Assembly: GCA_038380435.1 (NCBI GenBank)
Contig: JAWZYU010000034.1
Location: forward strand, 44,144,901 to 44,208,900
Reading direction: 5' to 3'
Source: Ryuthela nishihirai
Lineage: Eukaryota > Arthropoda > Arachnida > Araneae > Heptathelidae
DNA length: 64,000 nt
Shown here: piece after piece, positions 13,101 to 25,100 of the stretch
Layout of the letters: every line of letters starts with the position of its first letter
Position numbering within the stretch: position 1 is the first letter of the stretch
The notes under the pieces: generated by a model
Told to the model about the DNA's origin: nothing
Database searches by the model: none
The model's input: only the letters and a program-made list of their open reading frames with translations
Program-made: the position numbers and the translations under genes

Positions 13101-16100
13101 AGCAACAATTTAAACCATAACATAAACCACAAATTTAGCAGCAGGAAACCTTAGTTTCAACAGGAAGAGTATGTGCAGCAATACCACGATTTAAGCTTTC
13201 TGGATGGCAACTGGAAGCATTGGAAAGCTATTTTATGCCACTTTTGATAGAAATTCATCATAAATTAAAAAAGTATTTTTAACTCTAAATTATACATTTT
13301 CAGAGTATATTTTAGAGATAACATCTTTGAACACTCATTGCGGATTCTGTCAGTGTCTATTTGACAGTGACCCTGGAAGGGTTAAGAATAGAAAGGGGTC
13401 ATCATCTTGAAAAGCTTAACTGTGAAACATACATAGTGGATCCAAGCAACAGTTACTTCACAACTCAAAAATTACTGACTAAGTGGGAAAAAGCATTCAT
13501 CATCATACTTGAATTTGAGCTTTATTCTTTTCTTGTTGAGCTTTTGCTCGGCTTAGTGCCTCTTTTCTAGACCACAACTTTTGAATTTCATTTCCTTCCT
13601 CTGTTTCCAAACAGTTTAATTGAAATCCATCTTCTTCTTCCAAAGCATCATCCACTTCATCATTTACCTTCAAAGAGAGAAGAAATTATTTGAGAGATGA
13701 ATTACAAAAAGCATTAAATATCATTTCAGTACAAAAAAAACAGTGATTTTATATTACTAGTGGCCATGGATATATAGACATCATGCAATATATTTGTATA
13801 AATACATAAATTTGAGGCCCCTGGTGCGATATTACTGCAAACCAAATCTTCTGATAGATGAAATATCTACAAGGCACAATGCCATAATATGTATAGTTGT
13901 TCAAAAAATCTTTATTAATTCTGCATCTGGATACACAAAAGATAGAAGTTTAGTTCTTGACCCATTACATTTATTACACCAATGGCATCAGCTTTCATGT
14001 AATATGGGTATCCCAAACGCTTGTAGTTTATTAACAATTGAGAAATGAAAGGTTTTTTGTAAACTAACTTACTACAGATTCATATAAAGCAACATGTTTA
14101 TTACAAAAATATTTCTAATTTGTCTGGTAAAAAATAATGCCACTGTAATCTATAAATAGATATACTGACCTTCATTCAAACTATATTCTGTGTGCCACTA
14201 TCTTCAAATAATTCATTCCTATAAAATTGTTTCCCATCCCAAGATTATATTTTTAGTCTCATCTGAAAACTGGATTAAATGATTTTCCATCCATGCATCC
14301 AAGCACAGAATTAGGGATTATTCTTTGTGTACAGCTTAACTGATTGTTTTTGACTTGCTGTTCTGCATGTTGGATTTAGTTCATTTCCAAGCTTGGGGCA
14401 CACTTCTATATAAAGGTTTATGAGAATGATCCTTACAACTATTCAACACTTATTGAAGAACAAAAGTGCCTGAAGACCAAGTAAAACCATAAATTTTCAC
14501 TTGGATCAATCAAAAACAGATTACTATTTTCTAAATTCAATAATTATACTAAAAATTCAATCTTTATTATAAGTATTTGCAAAAATTCAAAGCTAAGTAT
14601 GAAGAGATATGAATTAGGATATTTTACTGCTGAGCAACAACTCTTTGTTGCACAATGAATTAAATGGCCCAGTCAGACTCCAAGGCTCAAAACAGGGTTG
14701 GCAAATGATTTATTGAAAAGATATTAGAACAGATGGTATATGATAAAGAAATACTTAATACAAGCATCATGCTATTATTCATGCTTCAATTAAGACTTGA
14801 GATAAGCTCTTATGCTTGATAACTGTTTTGTTAAACATTCCAGCTTCCACAACTCTTATATACTGAACAAATATTGTTGAAAATAATAATTGATTTAAAC
14901 AGTAGTTACAAAGAATTAAATCCATGCTTCTGAATAAGCACCAAAACCCATTAATAACATACAATTAATTTTAATACGGTGGGATCAGAGGCATAGGAAC
15001 GTGTTGGCATCAGGGCAGTTGCCAAGGGTGCTGGAATCACAAGGCGGTGCTGGGCGGCACCAGCTGTTCCACAATATCTGACATTTATGTGCAAAATAAA
15101 ATCAAATATTTAGCCACCCATAGTTCGTTCAATTAATCCTTCATGTGCTAGAAGACACTATAATTCCCAGACCATTTTGCTCAATTTTTTTATTTTAAAA
15201 AAAAGTTACCTTTTAAAAGTTATTTCAAATTAAACATGAAAAATAGCAAATTGCATTGTGTATAATAATATGACCAAGTTCTGTCAATTACTTACTTCAG
15301 AATAAAATTTCACTGCTCTTTGAATTTTCATATTCAACAGATATGATATATAATCTGGCACTTTAAAGATTAAAAAAATGCATCAAAAATTATCTCTTTT
15401 AGAAAAAAAAAATTCTAAACATAGTACTATGCAATGAAATTACATCTGCTAGCACTGGTACTGATTTTGGTCACAACAAAATTTCAGATTCTAGTGCTTT
15501 AAGGGTAAAAAAAACAATACGTGAAATAGGCAAATACCATCATCCCCTTATAAGCCTGAGAACTCTTAACTGTATAGTATTTTATTACAATAAGGGAAAA
15601 AAACCTAAAAGAAAAGTAATTTTGGGTTTTACACAAATATTTTTATTTTTCTATTAAGAGTTCCCCACCCCCTCTATTTTAACTGGAAATTTGAAAATCT
15701 TGCTACCAAATTTTTAGAAATATTTGAAACACTAGTTAACACTGCAGCTCATATTTATCCACCCAACCTGTTGGTATTACATCAAACTTATGTATCTTTT
15801 AATTATTAATATTAATATCCAGAACTTTTCTTTTAGGAGAGTATCACATACATTGATAAAATTGCACAATTTCTCCCTATTGACACTAAAACTTACATTA
15901 TCCCAAGAAACATCCAATGTTCCATCTGTATCTTCTTCACACAGTACATTAACCAAGGAAACAAATTTTTTGCTTTCAACATCAAATTCAAGATACGGGG
16001 TTGGGATGCCACATAAATAATCTCCAAAGAACTGTATTCGGCTTATTCGAAGACAATGCCTTGCTCTATCCTGTAAAACAGAATTGGAAAAGTAACTATT

Positions 16101-19100
16101 TGGCTGACTGATTTTACTTAAAAAATCTTTTTTAAGTTTGGCAAATATTTAGGAAGAATTATTTTAAAACTAAAATCAAATATAGATGGGTCATGTAGTG
16201 ATTCAAGATAGCTACACACTTTAAGGCAGTATTTTAAAATTTCTTTAAGGGTCTATCTGACTTTGAATTATTATGCATGGTCAATTTAATGTATTTTGTT
16301 GCAATAAATAGTATGCAGCTATTTTCATCAAAATAATATTAACAGAAAATAGTATTAAAAAACATACCTTATCAAATGGAGGTTGAACATATGCTGGATC
16401 GTGCAAAGCTCCAAGCAAGGGCACAAAACCTGACAAAGTACTATCTTCCTGAAGAACTACTGATTCATACCCTAAAATTAAATAATATTAAAATAAAAGA
16501 AATTGCATCATTGATATATTTACAAAAGATTACTTTACATAGTATTTAGCAGTATATAAGTTTCAGATTTATAACAATAAAAAACACTTCTGTATTAGAA
16601 ATTTTCTTAGATGTAATTATTTTAAGAAATTATAAATTGGTCTCATGCCTACTATTTCTTTTGTCAATAATCAAAATAAGACGACCATCAAACAAATGGG
16701 AGGCCTCTTGTGTGGTGATGAAATAAATTACTACCCAATATTCTAAACTTTATTTTTTATATTGAAAAGGTCATATGCAGCTTTGTATCAAAGAAATAGA
16801 AGTGCTTAATATTGAATCTAAAACAACTGTCTCAGATATTTTCATATCTCTACATCAATTTATTTTTAAATGTTTTTCTGACTTTTTATCACATAACAAG
16901 ATTTAAAATTTTTACCTGTAAATGGTAGCTAGGTAGTCATGGGAAGGAGAACTATGCACCAATCCCCTGTGATGATGCATAGAACCAGCCAGGCCTAGTA
17001 CCTAATGTCTGACCCCACCTTCGTGGTGCAGGCTGTTAGTACCTTTCAAAAGAGATACTCTCTTGTGAAAGTGAACAGAAGGAGAGGGCTACCAGATTAA
17101 TGTGACATATGGGTGTCACCAGACGGACTGCACAAGAATATGATTGATTATATATTAATTAACAGCAAATGGGCTAGTTCTGTTAGGAATACCAGGTCAT
17201 ATAGGGGAGCTGAAATTGGATCTGACCATTACCTTGTTAAAAGTGTCTTGCAACTTAAACTTAAAAAGTGTTGTTTTAAGGTAAAAAATTTTATCTTTAA
17301 TACTGAAGCTCTGAAAGACCCAGTTATAGCTAAAGCTTACCATGATAGGTTACTTAGTCGTTGTGGCAGTCATGGTTTGCTTACTACTGAAGTTGAGGTA
17401 GAATAGGACCGTTTTAAACAGGCTTTTTTTGGAAACTTAACTGTACTCTTTTAGGGAAAAAAAGGAGCAGAGGAGGAAAAATTATTTGAGTGATAAGGCA
17501 CTTGAGCTTATTTCAGAAAGAAAGAACTGCAAGAATGTCTTAATCAATACCCTACTAGTCCTAATAGAAAACATTACAGGGAGTTTAATAAACATGTAAA
17601 GGATCAGTTAGCTGCTGATAAGAATCTTTGGCATGGCTGACAAGGCAGAGGAAGCAGTTAGACAGCACAACAGCAGAGAGCTGTACCAGATAGTTAATGT
17701 TTTGTGTGGTAGAAAGCAGACAGGTATACAGGGATTGAAGGATAAACAAAGAAGGTTACAGAAGGTGAAGATTCTATCATGGTTAGGTGGATGGGACATT
17801 TCAGTGATGTTCTAAACAATGTGGCTAGTTCTACTCCCATTGTTTGCAATGATGATAGATGCATTACTGGCTTTAATGTTGGCCCTTAAACACAATCCAA
17901 AGTTTTTTTTGGCTATTTCTGAACTTAAACTACATAAATCCCCAGGGGTAGATGAAATTACCATGGAAATGCTTAGAGCTGGAAATTTTTTGGTTACCAA
18001 ATGGATGACTGAAATTTTGAATATCTTTTATGATAAAAAAATGTTTCTAAGGACTTTACCAGAGCTATTATTAAAAAAGGTGATCACAGTTCTTGTGATA
18101 ACTATAGGGGTATCAGCCTACTTTCTGTTCCAGGTAAAGTTCTTTGCATGATTGTGCTTAATAGAATTAAGAATCTGGTTGATAGGCAATTGCATGATGA
18201 GCAATGTGGATTCAAAAGTGGTAGGGGATGTGTTGGATCAGATATTTTCACTTAGGCTGATTCTTGAGAAATGTTTAGTCTCAGAAACCTGACTGCTTGT
18301 TGATTTTAAAAAGGCTTTCGACTCTGTTGATCATCATAATTTGTGGTTGATTGTGAGATCGTATGGCCTACCAGACAAGTTAGTTAACACAATGAAAGCT
18401 CTCTATAATAACACTGAGTCATGTATGAGAATTGGTAAAGCTTGTAGCAATTAGTTTAACATTGCTTCTGGTGTTCCACCAGGCTGCATTTTGTCTCCTT
18501 TTCTATTCAGTTTGGTTATTGATTATGTTATGTGAAATTCACTGCAAGGGAAAGATTTTGGCCTTAAATGGTCTGGGGATGCTAAAATTTCTGATTTATA
18601 TTATGCTGATGATTTAGCCCTTTTGGCAAATGATATTGATGAGATGAACTCTTTAATTCGAGTTGTTGATGAGACTGGTAGTAGAGTAGGTTTGGTTATA
18701 AACAGAGAGAAAACTAAAGTGATGAAAATTGGTCAGGCTGGCTGTGATTCAGTTAATCTGAATGGTTGCAGTCTTAAGCAGGTGTCACAGTTCAATTATC
18801 TTGGGATCTCTGTAACAGATACTGGTGATGTGACACACGAGATTAACAGGTGAAAGGGGATTGCTGCTGGACTTCTAAAAATCTATGGAGAGTGTGGAGA
18901 AACAGGCATGTACACCTAAAGACTAAAATTAGACTGTATAATAGTTTGGTTCTTTCTAGGGTTAGTTATGGTAGTAAATCTTGGATGCTTTGTAAACAAG
19001 ATAACAGGAAACTAGATGCTTTTGATTCTACATGCTTATGCAGTATCTTGGGCATTAGGTGGTTCAACTTTGAAGTAATGATGAGGTTAGGCAAAGGAGT

Positions 19101-22100
19101 CAGCAACCTCCTTTAAGCAGCATATTGTGCATAGAGAGACACTGTTGGTGTGGCCATGTTGCTCATATGGAGAATTATAGATTAGTAAATAAAGTTATGA
19201 ACTGTGTGCCTAAAGGCCACAGAAAGAGGGGGAAACCTAGGATGTAGTGGGCAGACAATGTCAAACAGGACCTTGTTAGAATTGGTGTGCAGTGGCCAGA
19301 TGCAGCTCAGGACAGATTTGCTTTGAGAACTAAATTGCACAGTCTGATTTGACCTCTGTAGCCTATGGCTGGAGGAGGAGGAGAATTTAATCAGAACAAT
19401 ATCTATTAAAAATTTCATTCGGTCTCAAAAGCTATCACAACACCAAGGATTGATGGCAACATAACATCAGTGGTGGTCAAAATCTAAAATATAATGTGAT
19501 CCATTATGTAATATTCAAGGTAGAAAATTTCCAGATGTGGAAATTACTCAAACAGCATTCAACCCTAACTTGTAAACAGTGGTTAAGGCACAAATGGAAG
19601 GAAAGCTGTGCATTATTCCTTTATAATGATATAAAGAACCCACTAGGCATATCCAATCTTGTCTTGTCATTAATACCTTTCAGGAAGATATTTCTCTCCT
19701 GAAGAATGAAGGAAGAAGGCTGATAGAGTCACCTGACATACTAATTTGGATGTCTATGGTCCTTTTTTTTTTTGCTTTTTCTTCACCCCTTCTGATGGTA
19801 AACTTCATAGGGTATCGAAACTGACCACAAGACTCACCAAACTGTCTACAGCCGTGATGATCTATATTTTTATATTATTTAGGGCACTCTAGCAGTACAA
19901 ATTTTAATTACTGGAAAATTCAGAAAATGCATATTATAATATCTTATTGCTACTTATCCAATCAAAAAAAGAATATTTCATTTTTCTGTTAAAACAGAAA
20001 AAGATAAATGTTTACAAATGGGCAAATGATAAAGCAAAAACAATGGCTTTAAAAGAGAAGCTAACCATTATTCTACAAAATACAGCTTTTTAAAGAATTT
20101 GCACCATTCAGTCCTTTGCTAAATAAGGCACATGCACCTACTATACATCTCAAATGAACTTTATAAAGCTCATTTGAGATGTATATTTTAGGTTGCCAAT
20201 ATTTTTCTCAACACAATATACCATAAAATGTGCTCTTCATTTCTAGATATCATAAAACCCATTAGCATTATTAATACCAAGTTAAAATCGATTAACATTA
20301 TTAATACCAAGTTAATACGTTTACAAGTAAAAATCCTTCTGTCTCAATATACTGGTACAGACCACTCTGGAAATTATGGAAAATGTCACTTTAAAAAATC
20401 ATCCAATGCCCCAAAAATTACAAAATGTTTTCTGTTATCAGATAATATCTCAACACATACACTGCTAGGGGGGTGGCTCAGTCGGTAGCGCGCCAGGCTC
20501 GTAATCTGTAGATCCCAGGTTTGAGTCCCAGCTGGGTCAGCGTTGAGATTTATCTCCGCAAAATTCCCCGCCCTGCCCACGGTCAGTAGGGGACACCTAT
20601 GGGCTTGGAAAGGCCGCCGTCCGTCTCCCATGTGCGGGAGAGCCATACCCTGTGCACGTTAAAGAACACGCTGGATGGCCTTGACGGGAGGCTACCATCT
20701 GTCTCCCAACAGCTGTTCCAGTGGGTCCCCTCCCCCAACCTTCTCTGAGCCTTCGGGGTCCATGTGACCTGGCCATTTAGCCCATGGTGTGCAAAAAAGT
20801 GCCGTTCAGAGGTAAAACAACCCAACCCATACACTGCTAGACAATGAAATCCCCCCCCCACACACACACACACAGAAAGAGTAGACAAAATCTTCTGAAA
20901 CTCACAACACAGATATGATGGATATATGATTTCATTTACAGCTCAATGCAATGAATTAAGCAAATGGCATACAGTATACTGTACATCCTTTGGTACATTC
21001 ATCAATACATCATGGCATAAAATGCAGTGACTTTTGATGGCATCCTGAGGGATGTATTATCATGCCACATGCCCATAGAACAGTTATAATGCCCTTAGAT
21101 GCACATAGCCACATGCCCATAGAACACAGCTATAATTTGGGCTGTTGGGAAAGTGACTTGCATGCAGAATTCAATCATGTTCCAAGCATTCCTTATGGGC
21201 AACAGATCTAGATATTGGCTAGCCATGGAATACTCTAGGTGGCTTGTAGACACACCCTGTAGTTCCTTTCATCAAAGTCCATATATATATTTCTGTCTTT
21301 TCATCACAGCCCACATATGGCAATGTAGAAGGTAGACCAACTAGCTTCACAGAGCCCTACAATTAAATCATTCTCAAAATGCATTCAACTTCTGATATAA
21401 TTAGTGAAAGGGTTGTCATGGCATCTTCTACACTTAATCTTCAATATCTGCTATCAATACTCTTTTGTAGCTTGTTGCAGATAACTCCAGCACCTGAAGC
21501 ATTTGGCTAAAAGCACACAGTATTCTCCTATATCTCCCACAGATACCATCTGTTGATCATGGAAATAATCATCTGCATACACCACTGCTCACATACATAC
21601 TGATTTGCATGCAGATTCAACTGCTCTTGCTTGGTAGAGCAATTTCAATGTCAAGAAGTGTACATAAAAGCTAAGGGAGCCCCCCCTATGAGGTTTGCTT
21701 GGAAATATCATAATCTACCAAGTAGATGAGAAAGTCCTCAGTACAAATACCAAGCACCCAGAATTATAAGGCCAGTACATGGATTACATTACCCAAAAAT
21801 GAAATTCAGAAAACACTGCCTAATCATACAACATATCACTGACCATTAATGGTATATCATTAATGTACCATTAAGATCAGTGCATTATTAACAATACTCT
21901 TAAAAATTATACTGCAAGTGAGCATAATATACATTTTTAATAACGGAATAAAAGTTAATACAATGTTATAAAATAAGAATGATAATTTATAAACTGCTCA
22001 TTGGGATTCGATAACTACTATTAAAATTGTTTTGAAAATAAAACATTTCATTATAACCAAAATAATTATGTAATCTTGTATGCATATATGCTATATTAAA

Positions 22101-25100
22101 TAAGTGTATTTTTTTTTGGCTTTAATAGCAGTAATTACTACCTACCTTCTTTCCTTTCAAAAATTATTTCAGGAATACTTGTATCTATTTTTCTTAAAGC
22201 TGTTAGAAGTTTAGCAAAAGAAGTCCACACATCAATTTTACACCTACAGAAAAAGAAATTAATCATTACATATTTTTAATAGACATTGGAAAAGAATTCA
22301 AAAATGAAACATGAAAAATAATAAACTACATGTTAGCTGCTTGACTATTTATTCCTTTTTGTTATAGGCACTGAAGCTTTCAACAACAACAAAAAAAAAT
22401 CTACATATAAATATATAATCTTTGGTAACTTGAGTTTTGCCTGTAATGCAAACAGTGACAATTAAAATAACCACACCTTCATCTGAGAATAAGACCTAGT
22501 CCATATTTATAAAAGTTAATGCTTTGGATCATAAAATCTAGCATGTTAATTTCACTTAACATAAAATCTAATAATTAATCCATTTCATTACAGGTCCACA
22601 ATAAATTCTCCGAGATCAATATAAATATTAGAACCAAACACAGCACTGTTTTCTACACTCAATGCTTTTAAAGAAAATGTAAATAATTTTACAATATATG
22701 AAACATGGCCTGTAAATGGTAGCTAGGCGTAAACTGGAAGGAGAGCTGTGTACCAATCCCTAGTGATGATGCACAGAACCGGCCAGGTCTAGCACCTAAT
22801 GTCCGACCCCGCCTTCTCGTGGTGCAGGCTGTTAGTACCTTTCAAAAGAGATATTCTCTTTTGGAAGGGAACAGAAGGGGAGGGCTGTCAGTTCAGTATG
22901 GCCTGCTGATCTGGTCATCTACGGCCACTTTTTTCTTTTTTCCAACCCTGCTGAGGAATGGTCAACTTCACAGGGTCCTGGTGCTGACCATTTATACCTA
23001 CTAGACTGGACTTGTTTATGGATTTGAGCTTGATTATTGATCCTGGACTTGCTGCACTGGTGGGCCTCTGTTGAGGGAGAGTCTGCCGCTGTGTTTTCTG
23101 TTTGCTTCTGGGTTGCCAGCTCTAAGTGGACAGAGGCATGGGATACCTTATATCAGCTGGTGGATAATCCTAATCAGAGGCCATCGCAGGTACCTGAACC
23201 TTACTTAGCTAGTTGGGCATCGTCAAGCCTAAACTGGAGTAATGCGTCTCAGGCAGGCCATGTGGCTCTTGAAAAAGTCCACTTGAAAAGGTGGTGCCTG
23301 AAGTTCCTACCAGCATCGGTGACTTCAGCCTTTAGCGGAGGAGGAACAGGTCTTTGCCCCATGCCTGCGATCAGGGGCTGTTTGATATTGTTGGCCCTAC
23401 CAATCTCAATAAACCTAATTTCTTTAAAAATCCTACTAATCATTTTCTCTCTGCAGGAACGTGGAACGTGAGGACATTACATAGAGATTATTCTCTTGAT
23501 GTCCTCATGCAGGAATTCCAGCGCTATAACCTAGATATTCTAGGCTTGCAAGAGACCAGATGGACAGGTAAAGGTGAGATACTTAAAAATAACTTTAAAT
23601 TTCTCTTTACAGGGAGGGAGGATGGAAAGCATCACCAAGGTGTGGGTCTGCTGCTCAGCAGACATGCTAGTGATGCTCTTCTAGGATATGAGTGCATTAA
23701 TGAAAGGTTTCTTACAGCAAAATTTCAGACAAGCATTAAAAACTTGAATGATGCTGATGAGGACGAGAAGGATAGGTTTTACGGAAAACTTCAGGATATT
23801 TTGAATTCTGTCAAGAAAGGAGATATTACCCTTGTTCTTGGTGACTTCAATGCCAAAGTTGGTACTGACTCTGATCTTTGGGGAGGGGTGATAGGCCCTT
23901 TTGGTATTGGTAGCTGCAATGGGCAACGTCTCCTACAGGTAACTACAGGTGGTTTCAGAATAACTAACACATATTACAAACACCGCGACATACATAAATA
24001 CACATGGGTTTCACCTGATGGGCTGCATAGGAATATGATTGATTATATATTAATTAACAGCAAATGGGCTAGTTCTGTTAGAAATACCAGGGCATATAGG
24101 GGAGCTGAAATTGGATCTGACCATTACCTTGTTAAAAGTGTCTTGCAACTTAAACTTAAAAAGTGTTGTGCTAGAGTTAAAAAATTTACCTTTAATACTG
24201 AAGCTCTGAATGACCCAGTTATAGCTAAAGCTTACCATGATAGGTTACTTAGTCATTATGACGGTCATGGTTTGCTTAATACTGAAGTTGAGGAAGAATG
24301 GGGCCATTTTAAACAGGCTTTTTTGGAAACTAACAGTACTCTTTTAGGAAAAAAGGAGCAGAGGAGGCAGAATTATTTAAGTGATAAGGCAATTGAGCTT
24401 ATTTCTGAAAGAAGGAACTGCAGGAATGTCCTTAATCAGTACCCTACTAGTCCTAATAGAAAGGATTACAGAGAGCTTAATAAACGTGTAAAGGATCAGT
24501 TAGCTACTGATAAAAATCTTTGGCTTGATAGCTTGGCTGACAAAGCTGAGGAAGCAGTTAGGCAGCACAACAGCAGAGAGATGTACCAGATAGTTAATGT
24601 TTTATGTGGTAGAAAACGGACAGGCATACAGGGATTGAAGGATAAACAAGGTAGGGTTATTGAAGGTGAGGATTCTCTCATGGCTAGGTGGGCTGAGATT
24701 TCAGTGATGTTCTAAACAATGTGGTTAGTTCTACTCCCATTGTTTGTAATGATGATAGATGCATTGGCAGCTTTAATGTTGGCCCTATAACACAATCTGA
24801 AGTTAGTTTGGCTATCTCTAAACTGAAACTTCATAAATCCCCAGGGGTAGATGAAATTACTACAGAAATGCTCAGAGCTGGGAATGTTTTGGTTACCACT
24901 TGGATGACTGAAATTTTGAATAACTTTTATGATAAAGGCATGGTTCCTAAATATTTTACCAGAGCTATTATTATCCCTATTTTCAAAAAAGGTGATCGCA
25001 GTTCTTGTGATAACTATAGGGGTATCAGCCTACTCTCTGCTCCAGGTAAAGTTCTTTCCATGATTGTGCTTAATAGAATTAAGAATCTGGTTGACAGGCA

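Larger units (their letters stand above)
10256..13508. other. SMG6 intron with Tc1 and LTR-like copies
   Basis: 3.25 kb. 11280-11615 and 12460-13508 are AT-rich with no gene; other parts are listed separately. Confidence 0.55.
16472..22145. other. SMG6 intron with RTE copy 2 and SINE-B
   Basis: 5.7 kb. 19386-20455 and 20841-22145 carry no recognisable gene, only small direct and inverted repeats given in the findings. Confidence 0.55.

Noticed and set aside
16914..19382. Host gene with several exons on the plus strand
   Set aside because: The ORF pieces match RTE copy 1 in order; they are frameshifted LINE fragments without splice sites.
20469..20540. Possible tRNA-Met gene
   Set aside because: Only the SINE-B head; the anticodon position reads CGT and the body and 13-bp duplication identify a SINE.
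23037..23471. 144-codon plus-strand ORF at the start of RTE copy 1
   Set aside because: Overlaps the endonuclease in another frame and has no recognisable domain; probably 5' UTR of the LINE read by chance.
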